This document shows, one piece after another, positions 35,395-44,580 of a stretch of DNA of 64,000 nt. Position 1 is the first letter of the stretch; every line of letters begins with the position of its first letter. Made by a program: the position numbers and the translations under genes. The stretch is from contig CAXXHN010000001.1 of the NCBI GenBank assembly GCA_963663735.2, positions 248,001 to 312,000 on the forward strand, written 5' to 3'. The notes under the pieces were generated by a model. The model was not told where the DNA came from, ran no database searches, and was given only the letters and a program-made list of their open reading frames with translations. This stretch comes from G963663735 sp963663735 (GTDB lineage Bacteria; Acidobacteriota; UBA6911; RPQK01; JAPXNP01).

Positions 35395-36750
35395 TTATAA
35401 TCCCACTGCTTCCAGAAAGTCCAGGACTGATTCTACAGTTTTCAGCTCTTTTCTTTTATTATTATCCAGTGAATCCAGATTGGTGGGAGGCATAACAACC
35501 TTTTCAAACCCCATGCCAAAGGCTTCGCGTACCCGTGCCGAAACCGAGGAGACCGCCCTGATTTCACCAGCCAGGCCTACCTCACCGAATACAACTGTTT
35601 TATCGTCAATCGGGATATCCCTGTAACTTGAGACTACCGCCCCGATGACTGCCAGGTCCAGGGCAGGTTCTGACAGAGACAGCCCTCCTGCAACGTTCAT
35701 GTATACGTCGCAGGAATTGAGGATAATCCCGGCTCTTTTCTCGAGCATGGCCATTAACAGGGTAACCCTGCCGGGATCTACTCCGGCTGTCATCCTCCTG
35801 GCGGTGCTGAAAGAACTGCGGGTAACCAGGGCCTGTAATTCCACCAGCATCGGCCTGGTTCCCTGCATAGCTGCCATTACCACTGAACCGGATACATTTT
35901 TCTTCCTCTCAGCCAGAAACATCCCTGAAGGATTTTCGACAGATTGCAGTCCCCGGGATGTCATTTCGAATATTCCCAGTTCATTGGCCGGGCCGAATCT
36001 ATTTTTAACAGTCCTGATCAATTTCTGGTTATGGCTCATGTCGCCTTCAAAATAGAGAACCACATCAACTATATGCTCCAGGATTTTGGGGCCGGCGATG
36101 GCACCATCCTTGGTGATGTGCCCTATCAATATGGTGGAAAGGTTTCTCCGCTTAGCCATATCCAAAAAACGCATGGTGCATTCGCGAACCTGCCCGACAC
36201 TGCCCGGAGCTGAAGCCATCTCAGGGCTGAACATCGTTTGAATCGAATCCACTACCAGCATGTCAGGCTGTTCCTTTTCCACAAGCCAGGTTACCTCTTC
36301 CATGCTTGTCTGAGTAGATACCAGCAAATTCCTGCTCTCCGCACCCACCCGGTCACCCCTGAGTTTTATCTGTTCCGCGGATTCCTCCCCGGAGATATAG
36401 AGGACCTTATCACCCTTGCCAGCTATCAATTCGGATATCTGCAGGAGAAGTGTGGATTTCCCTACCCCGGGCTCCCCTCCCAACAGCACCAGGGAACCTG
36501 GTACCATTCCCCCGCCAAGGACTCGATCAAATTCTGAATTTCCGGTGAGGACCCGGGTAATATCCAGGCTGTCTGCGCAGGCCAGGGCGACAGCATTTAT
36601 TTCCTTTTCCGCGACGTTTTCCGGCGAGCTTCCCCGTTCCTCCACCAGGCTATCCCACTCTCCGCAACCAGGACACCTTCCCATCCAGCGGAGGCTGGCA
36701 GTTCCGCAAGATTGGCAGACAAACATATTCCCTTTAACTCGTTTTGACAT
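35395..36750 (-). CDS. radA: DNA repair protein RadA
   Basis: A RecA-like ATPase/helicase that promotes branch migration in recombination. An N-terminal zinc finger (CQSCG, CPGCG), Walker A GGEPGVGKSTLLLQ, the RadA-specific KNRFG motif (VKNRFGPANELGIF) and a C-terminal Lon-like domain are present; 451 residues. It sits in a dnaB-alr-radA-ispD-ispF transcription unit with short gaps. Confidence 0.96.
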   Translation of the reverse strand: MSKRVKGNMFVCQSCGTASLRWMGRCPGCGEWDSLVEERGSSPENVAEKEINAVALACADSLDITRVLTGNSEFDRVLGGGMVPGSLVLLGGEPGVGKSTLLLQISELIAGKGDKVLYISGEESAEQIKLRGDRVGAESRNLLVSTQTSMEEVTWLVEKEQPDMLVVDSIQTMFSPEMASAPGSVGQVRECTMRFLDMAKRRNLSTILIGHITKDGAIAGPKILEHIVDVVLYFEGDMSHNQKLIRTVKNRFGPANELGIFEMTSRGLQSVENPSGMFLAERKKNVSGSVVMAAMQGTRPMLVELQALVTRSSFSTARRMTAGVDPGRVTLLMAMLEKRAGIILNSCDVYMNVAGGLSLSEPALDLAVIGAVVSSYRDIPIDDKTVVFGEVGLAGEIRAVSSVSARVREAFGMGFEKVVMPPTNLDSLDNNKRKELKTVESVLDFLEAVGL

Positions 36751-36779
36751 GTTGTACCCTGACCCAACTCCAATTAATT

Positions 36780-37826
36780 CTAAAAATCTACATACCTACG
36801 TTCCACCCGGCTTCCTATGGAAGTTAAAATCTCATAGGGAATTGTTCCGATCCGGTCGGCAATCCCCCGGGCCGAAAGGATCGATTCCTGATCCGCGGCA
36901 AGAAGAGTTACTTTGTCTCCTTTTTCCACCAGTGGGTGATCGGTAAGATCTATGGCTATGAGATCCATGGACACAATCCCGATAACGGGAACAGATTCTC
37001 CGTTTTCCAGAACAACGGTTCCCTTACCGGAAAGCAGGCGATTGTATCCATCAGCATATCCGACGGGTAAAATCCCCACCCTGCTATTTCTGGCAGCTGT
37101 AAAAGTCCGGTTATAACCCACAGTCGAGCCCTTGGATATTCTCCTTACAGACAAAATTCCAGCTCTCCAGCGCAGAGCCGGCTTAAGGTCATTCAGTTCC
37201 GGACAAGGTGCTATTCCATAAAGGGCCAGGCCCGGTCTGACAGCATCCATGTGGGCATCAGGAAACCTGAGGCCCGCGCTGTTGGAAATATGTCTTAAGC
37301 CGGAATAATCTTTCACAGCTACCTTAAACCTCCGAATCTGTTCCCTGGTAAAATCTTCAGATTCATCGGCAGAAGCGAAATGCGAATAAACTCCGGTCAC
37401 GTTATTGCCAGAGAGTATCTCTTTCCCGGAGAAAGTTTCCCAGTTGAATCCAAGACGGCCCATCCCGGTATCAATCTCCACGTGTACATTTATGTCGGAT
37501 GGAACCGGGAAATCATCAAACCAAGAGGCGGTTATATTCCATTTTCTGTAGGAATCGCTACGTCCTTCTTCCAGGCCGCCAAATACCAAAATTTCGGTTG
37601 AAGCGGGCAGGATATCCCTCAGTTCAAGTGCTTCATCAAGACAGGCAACAGCAAATCTCTGGATTCCCTCCTGGGAGAGCGCGCGGGCGACGGGGATAGC
37701 GCCATGCCCATAGGCATTGGCTTTTACAACAGCAATAACTGGAACCTCCCCAGGCATAAGCTTCCGGATAACACTCAGGTTATGGATAATCCTGTTCAAA
37801 GATATTTCCAGGACGCTCCTTACCAT
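36780..37826 (-). CDS. alr: Alanine racemase
   Basis: A PLP enzyme making D-alanine for peptidoglycan. The PLP-binding lysine is in VVKANAYGHGA near residue 35; the second catalytic region reads VSMDLIAIDL. At 348 residues it is a normal length. Its start overlaps dnaB's stop by 7 nt. Confidence 0.94.
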   Translation of the reverse strand: MVRSVLEISLNRIIHNLSVIRKLMPGEVPVIAVVKANAYGHGAIPVARALSQEGIQRFAVACLDEALELRDILPASTEILVFGGLEEGRSDSYRKWNITASWFDDFPVPSDINVHVEIDTGMGRLGFNWETFSGKEILSGNNVTGVYSHFASADESEDFTREQIRRFKVAVKDYSGLRHISNSAGLRFPDAHMDAVRPGLALYGIAPCPELNDLKPALRWRAGILSVRRISKGSTVGYNRTFTAARNSRVGILPVGYADGYNRLLSGKGTVVLENGESVPVIGIVSMDLIAIDLTDHPLVEKGDKVTLLAADQESILSARGIADRIGTIPYEILTSIGSRVERRYVDF

Positions 37827-39223
37827 GGCGCCTGTTCCGTGTAGTTGTCAAACCTGGTGTACTTATCAAAGAAAACCAGCTTTACTGTGCCAGTGGGGCC
37901 ATTTCTCTGTTTCCCGATAATCAGTTCAGCAAGTCCATCCAGGTCAGTTTCAGATTCAGGCTCACTGGGAGATTCTCCGCTTTTCTTTTCCATTCTTTTA
38001 TAAATATCATGACGGTAGACAAACAAAACCACGTCAGCATCCTGTTCAATTGATCCTGATTCCCTCAGGTCAGACAATTGAGGCCTGTGGTCATCCTTGC
38101 GTTGATCAGGAGCCCGGCTCAGCTGTGAAAGGGCAATAACCGGTATTTCCAGTTCCTTGGCCATAATCTTGAGTGAACGGCTTATGGCGGAAATCTCATT
38201 TTGCCTGTTTTCATAACGACCGCCACGGTTTCCGAATGACGATCCGGACATAAGCTGGAGGTAATCCAGTATCACCATATCAAGGCCATGCTCAGCCTTC
38301 AGTCTCCGGCACTTGGATCGCATCTCAACAACTGAAACCCCAGGGGTATCATCAATAAAAAGCGGCAAATCATGCAGCTTAGCCGAGGCATTGGTTACCC
38401 GGTTCCAGTCCTCCTGGCTCAGGTTCCCCTGCCTGATTCTGTGGGAATCAACTTCCGCTTCTGAACTCAGCAGCCTCGCAACCAGCTGAGTCGATGACAT
38501 TTCCAGGGAAAATATCCCGATTTTTTTCCCTTTATGGGCGGCGTTACATGCCATATTCATCGCCAGGCTGGTCTTTCCCATCGCCGGGCGGCCAGCGATA
38601 ATTATCAGATCAGAAGCCTGAAATCCGGTTGTTTTGTCATCCAGGTCAGCGAACCCCGAAGGAACACCGGTTATGGAGGCCTGGTTCTGATAGCGCTCTT
38701 CCAACTGGTCAATCACCTCGGGAGTAATGGAGGACATTTTCCGGAAATCCCGCTGCACCTGGTCCTGGCTGATTTCAAATATCGCGCGTTCAGCTTTTTC
38801 CACGAGTTCAGCAGCGTCATGTTCATTGGAATAACTGCTGATAAGGATTTCATTCGTCGAGTGAATAAGCCTCCGCAGCAGGGATTTCTCACGGATGATA
38901 TGAGCGTACTGTTCAACATTGGAAATGGATGGTATCCCGTCCAGCATTGAAGCGATATAGGTCGCGCCTCCGACAGCGTCCAGATCACTGTTTTTCTCCA
39001 GTTCATCTGTGAGTGTGATTAGATCAATAGGACTGGACGAAGAGGAAAGAGCCTCCATTGAAGAAAATATCTTCTGGTGGTGGTCGAGATAAAAATCATG
39101 GGGTTTCAGGATTTCAGCTATCTGATCAAAAAGGGAAGTATTGACAAGAACAGCACCTAAAACGGCCCTTTCGGCCTCCAGGCTTTGTGGCATATTTTTT
39201 GCCAGGGTGACATCATCGAGCAT
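37820..39223 (-). CDS. dnaB: Replicative DNA helicase DnaB
   Basis: The hexameric fork helicase. An N-terminal domain (SLEAERAVLGAVLVN) is followed by the RecA-like domain with Walker A AGRPAMGKTSLAMN and VILDYLQLMS (Walker B). The 467 residues show no intein insertion. The gene lies about 270 nt downstream of rplI, in the widespread rpsF-rpsR-rplI-dnaB order, but a terminator separates them. Confidence 0.96.
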   Translation of the reverse strand: MLDDVTLAKNMPQSLEAERAVLGAVLVNTSLFDQIAEILKPHDFYLDHHQKIFSSMEALSSSSSPIDLITLTDELEKNSDLDAVGGATYIASMLDGIPSISNVEQYAHIIREKSLLRRLIHSTNEILISSYSNEHDAAELVEKAERAIFEISQDQVQRDFRKMSSITPEVIDQLEERYQNQASITGVPSGFADLDDKTTGFQASDLIIIAGRPAMGKTSLAMNMACNAAHKGKKIGIFSLEMSSTQLVARLLSSEAEVDSHRIRQGNLSQEDWNRVTNASAKLHDLPLFIDDTPGVSVVEMRSKCRRLKAEHGLDMVILDYLQLMSGSSFGNRGGRYENRQNEISAISRSLKIMAKELEIPVIALSQLSRAPDQRKDDHRPQLSDLRESGSIEQDADVVLFVYRHDIYKRMEKKSGESPSEPESETDLDGLAELIIGKQRNGPTGTVKLVFFDKYTRFDNYTEQAPW

Positions 39224-39421
39224 GGCACTTATCTTATCTTAGATTTGGCAGTTCGTGTACTATAAATTGACTTAAAATTTGCCTCTCGAAAATCAGATCA
39301 AAACCACACTTATCATCATCTGACTACCATACGGCATCATTATGCATCTATATCAACAGGATTTAGGCTAATGGTATCCGGACCCTGGGGATTGCGGACA
39401 TGACTTCTTTCGGGTAAGCGT

Positions 39422-39452
39422 AAAAAAAGGGTGCTGAAGTCAGCACCCTTTT
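39422..39452 (-). terminator. Intrinsic terminator after rplI
   Basis: GGGTGCTGA (39429-39437) pairs with TCAGCACCC (39440-39448), flanked by A and T runs that extend the stem. On the minus strand a T7 tract follows. It ends the rpsF-rpsR-rplI unit about 40 nt after rplI, ahead of dnaB. Confidence 0.88.
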
Positions 39453-39493
39453 GGGGACATCCTGATCCTGTGTCAGTGGAAAGGGTAAACCGG

Positions 39494-40027
39494 TTATTCC
39501 TCTCCAACTGCCTTAGCTTCAAGTTCCTTGATTATCCGGTCGCTTTCTTCTCCGCGAGGGATAACCTTTGCTACTGGAACATCGGATTCAGGTAAAACAG
39601 ATACCATAAATTTGGCTTCAACATCACTATGGGGCCTTACTTCTATCTCATAATTCCCGATGCTTTTGATGGGAGTCCTGAGAATTAATTTCCGCCTGTC
39701 GAGGTTTATGCCGTTGGCAGCCAGAATTCCGGTAATATCCTTGGCTGTAACCGAACCGAAAAGAACTCCTGCATCCCCTGATTTGCGGCTTATTAATATG
39801 TGGCGAAGGGCCAGTTCCTGAGCCAGGATTTCAGCTTCCTCCACATATTTGGCTTCTTGTTTTGATATTAATATTTTCTGTTGTTCGATTTCCCGGACAT
39901 TACCGGGGGTTGACCTTATGGCCAGATTCTTTGGAATCAGGAAATTGCGGCCATATCCGTCGGCGACTTTAACTATGTCACCGCGTCGGCCCAAACCATA
40001 AACATCTTCCTTGAGAATGATTTCCAT
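39494..40027 (-). CDS. rplI: 50S ribosomal protein L9
   Basis: A two-domain large-subunit protein. The N-terminal domain starts MEIILKEDVYGLGRRGDIV and contains YGRNFLIPK; the C-terminal half is the second RNA-binding domain. At 177 residues it is slightly longer than typical (about 150) because of a short C-terminal tail. AAGGAG precedes the ATG. Confidence 0.96.
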   Translation of the reverse strand: MEIILKEDVYGLGRRGDIVKVADGYGRNFLIPKNLAIRSTPGNVREIEQQKILISKQEAKYVEEAEILAQELALRHILISRKSGDAGVLFGSVTAKDITGILAANGINLDRRKLILRTPIKSIGNYEIEVRPHSDVEAKFMVSVLPESDVPVAKVIPRGEESDRIIKELEAKAVGEE

Positions 40028-40068
40028 TGAATATTCTCCTTACTTATGAATTAAGGTCGGCTTCGCCC

Positions 40069-40278
40069 TTAACGCTGTACATAGGGCAAAAGGGCCAGGT
40101 GACGGGCCCGTTTAATCGCCGTGGTTAGTTTTCTCTGACAAATAGCACAGGTTCCTGTAATCCGCCGAGGCATAATTTTTCCGCTTTCAGAAATGAAGCG
40201 GCTGAGATACCTGACATCCTTATAATCAAAATAATACTTACCTGCGCATAACTTGCAAAATTTCTTGCCTCTAGCCAT
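40069..40278 (-). CDS. rpsR: 30S ribosomal protein S18
   Basis: A 69-residue protein with the family features DYKDVRYLSRFISE and GTCAICQRKLTTAIKRARHL. The paired cysteines (CKLC, CAIC) suggest the zinc-binding form of S18. AGGAGG lies about 10 nt before the ATG, which overlaps the rpsF stop by 1 nt. Confidence 0.96.
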   Translation of the reverse strand: MARGKKFCKLCAGKYYFDYKDVRYLSRFISESGKIMPRRITGTCAICQRKLTTAIKRARHLALLPYVQR

Positions 40279-40832
40279 TATTCTTGCTCCTCCTCCGGCG
40301 TCTCTACCGGTTCTTCATCAGCTTCATCAACTGATTCAGCTTCAGCAGGATCATCTACCGCTGGAGCAGGCTCTGGTTCTTTCTCCTGGGCTTTCAACTT
40401 CTTGACTGGCTTCTTCTCAGCTTTTGCCTTTTCAGTTGCACCGTAATCTGCATCTTCGTCTTCAGCTTCGACTTCCAGGTCTTCAATGTCGCCTAATTCC
40501 GGCAATTCTCCCTGGAACTTGATTGCCCTTTTCTGTTCTTCATCAATGCGTACGGTCAGGAATCTAATAACTGCATCAATTACTTTAAATCTTCTTTCCA
40601 GTTCAGTCACAGCATCGGCTGCTTCTTCTTCGATGGTGAGAATAGTGTAATAGCCTTCCCAGAATTTCTTTACCCTGAAGGCCAACTTGCGTTTTTCCCA
40701 GATATCAACACTGATGATTTCGGCCCCCAGTTCCCTGGCAACATTGGAGTAAGTTTCAGCATACTGCTCTACTTCCTCCTGGGTCAGGTTGGGAGCGAGA
40801 ACGTATACAACTTCGTATCGTCTCATGGTCAT
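40278..40832 (-). CDS. rpsF: 30S ribosomal protein S6 with acidic C-terminal extension
   Basis: The N-terminal ~95 residues are S6 (MRRYEVVYVLAPNL, then WEKRKLAFRVKKF). An extra tail of about 85 residues is dominated by Glu, Asp, Ala, Pro and Lys. E. coli S6 also has a short acidic tail, but this one is much longer. GGAG is positioned before the ATG. No ssb gene lies between rpsF and rpsR, unlike many bacteria. Confidence 0.93.
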   Translation of the reverse strand: MTMRRYEVVYVLAPNLTQEEVEQYAETYSNVARELGAEIISVDIWEKRKLAFRVKKFWEGYYTILTIEEEAADAVTELERRFKVIDAVIRFLTVRIDEEQKRAIKFQGELPELGDIEDLEVEAEDEDADYGATEKAKAEKKPVKKLKAQEKEPEPAPAVDDPAEAESVDEADEEPVETPEEEQE

Positions 40833-40854
40833 ATTTTCTCCAAACTTTACTGAT

Positions 40855-40897
40855 TAATAAAACCTCAAGGGATTGGAATCAATCCAATCCCCTGAAG
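40855..40897 (-). terminator. Terminator after hppA
   Basis: CCTCAAGGGATTGGA (40863-40877) and TCCAATCCCCTGAAG (40883-40897) pair with one bulge. On the minus strand the hairpin is followed by TTTTATT. It lies 33-75 nt beyond the hppA stop and upstream of rpsF. Confidence 0.75.
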
Positions 40898-40929
40898 AAC
40901 AAACAACGTTATTGTTACATTTTAAACAA

Positions 40930-42924
40930 TTACATTAAAAGAGGCGCAATTACCAGAGAAACAATGGACATCAGCTTAATAAGGATGTTCATTGAAGGTC
41001 CGCTGGTATCCTTGAACGGATCTCCGACAGTGTCGCCTACAACAGCGGCTTTATGAGCATCGGATCCTTTGCCTCCCAGGTTACCTTCCTCAATATATTT
41101 CTTGGCGTTATCCCAGGCTCCGCCGGCATTCGCCATGAACAGTGCCATTAAAACTCCGGAAAGAGTCGCACCAGCCAGCATGCCTCCCAGTGCTTCCGCC
41201 CCCAGAGCGAACCCTATAATGACGGGAACAAGGACAGCTATAATTCCGGGAAGAACCATCTCTTTAAGGGCGGCATCAGTTGATATCTTAATGCATCTGG
41301 CGGTATCAGGTTTAGACTTGCCTTCCATCAGACCGGGAATTTCACGGAACTGGCGGCGAACCTCTTCCACCATTTTAAAAGCTGCTCTCCCTACGGAAGA
41401 CATTGTCAGGTCGCCGATGAGAAAGGGAAGTATGCCTCCGACGAACAACCCGACAACAGTCATCGGATTAATCAGGTTAATTGCTTCCAGTCCAACTGTG
41501 CTGGCATAAGCGGAAAAGAGGGCAAGTGCTGTCAATGCCGCCGAACCAATGGCAAAACCTTTGCCCATTGCGGCGGTGGTGTTGCCCAGGGAATCCAGGC
41601 TGTCTGTAATCTTCCTGGTCTTCGGCCCTAATCCACTCATCTCTGAAATCCCGCCTGCGTTATCGGCAATCGGACCATACGCGTCAACTGACATGGTTAC
41701 ACCGACAGTACCAAGCATGCCTACCGCGGCTATACCGATTCCGTACAATCCGGCCCAATGATAAGCTACCATAATAGTGGCGCTGATCATCAGGACGGGA
41801 GCAGCAGTTGACTGCATCCCGGTAGCCAGTCCGGCAATGATATTGGTTGCGGCTCCGGTTTTACAGGATTCCGCGATCTTTCTGATCGGGCTTCCCCCTG
41901 TATACCATTCAGTTATAAGACCTATGATAATGCCCGCGAGGGTACCGATGGCAATCGCACCGAAAATACCAAGCTCAACACCCAGCAACTGGACGATACC
42001 CAGGGCACCGGCCAGCATTATAATGGCAGAAAGGATGGTAGATGACCTCAGGGCAGCAGCTGGATTCATATTCTTCAGAATTTTTATGGAGGCTACCCCT
42101 ATCAGCGATGCTATCAGCCCGATTCCAATCAGTAGAAGAGGAAGGGCCATGTATACAAGTTTGTTTTCATCAGTGATACTTATTACTCCGCTAACTCCAG
42201 CGGCGGCAATCGCGATAGTAGCAATGACTGATCCAACATAACTCTCAAAAATATCAGCGCCCATTCCAGCGGTATCACCGACACAATCTCCGACATTATC
42301 AGCAATAGTGGCAGGATTTCTGGGATCGTCCTCAGGAATTCCCGCTTCCACTTTGCCAACCAGGTCTGCCCCTACATCAGCTGACTTGGTAAAAATACCA
42401 CCGCCAACCCTGGCAAAAAGAGCTATCGAACTGGCACCCATGGCAAATCCATTAATGTCTGATGCGGCAATGAATCCTTTAGTATAAAGAATAAATGCGC
42501 TGCTAACGCCGATCAGTCCCAGACTGGCCACGGAAAGTCCCATAACCGCACCACCTGAAAAAGCAACACTCAGGGCTTTAGCAATCCCGGAATCATTGGC
42601 GGCCTGGGTTGTGCGGACATTGGCCTTTGTTGCGGCATTCATCCCGAAAAAACCGGCCAGCATGGAGCATACAGCTCCGATAAGAAAGGCCAGGCCCGTT
42701 TTGGGAGTAATTGCAAAGGTTAAAATCAGGAATACCAGGATAACGAAACCCACCAGTATCGTGTACTCACGACGAAGGAATGTCATTGCACCATGGTGAA
42801 TGGCATCTGAAATTTCAACCATCAGTTGGTTGGTAACTTTGATTTTAGTTATGCTGGCGAAGATCAAGATGGCTGTAATCAAACCAACCACACCCAGTAA
42901 TGGCAACCAAATTATAAAATCCAT
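40930..42924 (-). CDS. hppA: Membrane-bound pyrophosphatase (K+-dependent type)
   Basis: A ~15-span pump that couples PPi hydrolysis to ion export. The PPi-binding DVGADLVGKVEAGIPEDDP, NVGDCVGDTAGMGADIFESY and the C-terminal GDTVGDPFKDTSGPS motifs are intact. The sequence GNTTAAMGKGFAIGSAAL has Ala at the position where K+-independent members have Lys, so it should need K+. Whether it pumps H+, Na+ or both cannot be decided by eye. The 664 residues match the family. Confidence 0.94.
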   Translation of the reverse strand: MDFIIWLPLLGVVGLITAILIFASITKIKVTNQLMVEISDAIHHGAMTFLRREYTILVGFVILVFLILTFAITPKTGLAFLIGAVCSMLAGFFGMNAATKANVRTTQAANDSGIAKALSVAFSGGAVMGLSVASLGLIGVSSAFILYTKGFIAASDINGFAMGASSIALFARVGGGIFTKSADVGADLVGKVEAGIPEDDPRNPATIADNVGDCVGDTAGMGADIFESYVGSVIATIAIAAAGVSGVISITDENKLVYMALPLLLIGIGLIASLIGVASIKILKNMNPAAALRSSTILSAIIMLAGALGIVQLLGVELGIFGAIAIGTLAGIIIGLITEWYTGGSPIRKIAESCKTGAATNIIAGLATGMQSTAAPVLMISATIMVAYHWAGLYGIGIAAVGMLGTVGVTMSVDAYGPIADNAGGISEMSGLGPKTRKITDSLDSLGNTTAAMGKGFAIGSAALTALALFSAYASTVGLEAINLINPMTVVGLFVGGILPFLIGDLTMSSVGRAAFKMVEEVRRQFREIPGLMEGKSKPDTARCIKISTDAALKEMVLPGIIAVLVPVIIGFALGAEALGGMLAGATLSGVLMALFMANAGGAWDNAKKYIEEGNLGGKGSDAHKAAVVGDTVGDPFKDTSGPSMNILIKLMSIVSLVIAPLLM

Positions 42925-43084
42925 TGATTCTGACCCCTTTCCGGGAAAAATTTGGAACTCCCGGCAGATTTCCGGTCCTGCTTGCGCATGAAGGCCGAAT
43001 TAATTTTTTATCCTACTGTCAAAACAACTAGTTCAATATATAAAAACCGATACCTAAAAACTGCCTCTGCTGTTGACAGGAAAA

Positions 43085-43657
43085 CTACTCCGAATGATTC
43101 CGGTTAGTCCTGTTCATCGCCATTTCAATACCTTCAGTTAAATAACTTTCCACCGCGGATTCCGCGGAGGATAACATTTCCTTAAGGATATTCCGTTCCT
43201 TCCAGCGGAACCGGCTTAACACAAAAGATGCCAAATCCGCCTTAGGAACATCGGATCCAACGCCAATCCTGAGTCGCGGTACATCCTCTGTTTCCATAAG
43301 GCCCAGTATTGAACGCATGCCATTATGGCCGCCGGCACTTCCCCGGGACTTCATCCTCAACCGCCCGATCGGAAGAGCAATTTCATCATAAACAATCAGC
43401 AGCCTGTTTAAGGCAATCGAGTAACTATCGATAACCTCTTTTACAGCCTCCCCACTTCTGTTCATGTAAGTCTGGGGTTTGACCAGGACTACCTCATGTC
43501 CTGCAACATCAAGTTCACAGACCAGGGATCGGCATTTAAAAACCTCAATCTTACGTTCCTGCCGGGCTGCCATTTGGTCCACAAGCATAAAACCGACATT
43601 GTGGCGAGTTTTCTGATATCGCCGGCCTGGATTTCCAAGTCCAACTATTCCAAACAA
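43085..43657 (-). CDS. pth: Peptidyl-tRNA hydrolase
   Basis: Pth recycles tRNA from prematurely released peptidyl-tRNAs. GLGNPGRRYQKTRHNVGF carries the catalytic His, KPQTYMNRSGEAV and VYDEIALPIGRLR follow. At 190 residues it is a normal length. The start is TTG at 43657, with GGGGGAA about 6 nt upstream; no ATG is available at the family N-terminus. It follows rplY by 68 nt. Confidence 0.95.
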   Translation of the reverse strand: MFGIVGLGNPGRRYQKTRHNVGFMLVDQMAARQERKIEVFKCRSLVCELDVAGHEVVLVKPQTYMNRSGEAVKEVIDSYSIALNRLLIVYDEIALPIGRLRMKSRGSAGGHNGMRSILGLMETEDVPRLRIGVGSDVPKADLASFVLSRFRWKERNILKEMLSSAESAVESYLTEGIEMAMNRTNRNHSE

Positions 43658-43725
43658 GCCCGATTCCCCCGATTCCCGTATTGCCAGGATTCAAACTATT
43701 ATCCAACCTAGTTCCGGCAGAATTT

Positions 43726-44391
43726 CTAGTCTTCAGCTTCGTCAGTTTTGCCTTTTTTGAGTACTTCAGGTTCTGCAGCTCCCTCTCCGTCAAGCCCAAG
43801 CGCCTCTTCTTCACCTTCTCCGGTTTCTTCACTGACTGCCGGCGGAGCCAGGGTAAGAATTAACTGTTCCGGATCATTGATTATCCGGATACCATCTGCA
43901 ACAACCAGATCCTTGACGCGAACCTGTTCGTTAAGGCCAAGTGAGGTAACATCAACTACGATGCTTTCCGGTACATCAGACGCCTTGCATTCAACTTCAA
44001 CCTCGCGAAGGACATGCTCAAGAACACCGCCAAAGTCTTTGACACCGGCGGCTTCACCGAGAATATGAATGTGAACCTGGAATGTCATAACATCAGAGAG
44101 GTTTACCGCCTGTAAGTCAATATGAATAAGGTTTCCCTTGACAGGATCCAGCACGTAGTCCTTGATTAAAACATCCATTCCGGTCTTACCAACTTTCACT
44201 TTAAAAATGGTGTTTTGACCGGAATCAGAAGTCAGAATGCTGATTACCTCTTTAGGATCTACTGAAATACTTTTATTTTCAATTTCATTCCCATACAGAA
44301 CGCCGGGAATCAGCCCCTCGTTGCGAAGGCGCCGATTTGAATTCTTCCCTGTTTCGGCCCTTACAGCCGCATTTAATAATGTACTAGGCAT
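43726..44391 (-). CDS. rplY: 50S ribosomal protein L25 (CTC/TL5 type)
   Basis: A two-domain L25 that binds 5S rRNA. The N-terminal domain contains AETGKNSNRRLRNEGLIPGV, and the C-terminal domain resembles TL5/CTC. The protein ends in an acidic tail of about 45 residues. The start at 44391 has GGAG 9 nt upstream; an in-frame ATG at 44466 is too far. Order prs-rplY-pth is conserved in many bacteria. Confidence 0.93.
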   Translation of the reverse strand: MPSTLLNAAVRAETGKNSNRRLRNEGLIPGVLYGNEIENKSISVDPKEVISILTSDSGQNTIFKVKVGKTGMDVLIKDYVLDPVKGNLIHIDLQAVNLSDVMTFQVHIHILGEAAGVKDFGGVLEHVLREVEVECKASDVPESIVVDVTSLGLNEQVRVKDLVVADGIRIINDPEQLILTLAPPAVSEETGEGEEEALGLDGEGAAEPEVLKKGKTDEAED

Positions 44392-44544
44392 TTTATTTAA
44401 CTCCAACTTATTATGGATTTTTAAGATCCTACATTGTACCAGAAAATTAATTTCTGAAAAATTCACTTCACCTAACCACGGAGAGCCTCTCTGATTTCAA
44501 TTCGAACCAAGGCATTCCTGGTCTTTTCAGCAGCCGTATCACAG

Positions 44545-44580
44545 ATGCCCTGATCAGCGAACTGCTGTGGCTCAGGGCAT
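44545..44580 (-). other. Hairpin spanning the prs stop codon
   Basis: ATGCCCTGA (44580-44572, minus strand) pairs with TCAGGGCAT (44553-44545), 9 bp, with an inner CAGC/GCTG helix. It includes the last codons and stop of prs. There is no T-tract, so it is more likely an mRNA processing or stability element than a terminator. Confidence 0.45.

Noticed and set aside
44498..44510. T-loop-like GGTTCGAATTG on the minus strand, possible tRNA
   Set aside because: No acceptor or anticodon arm can be folded around it.
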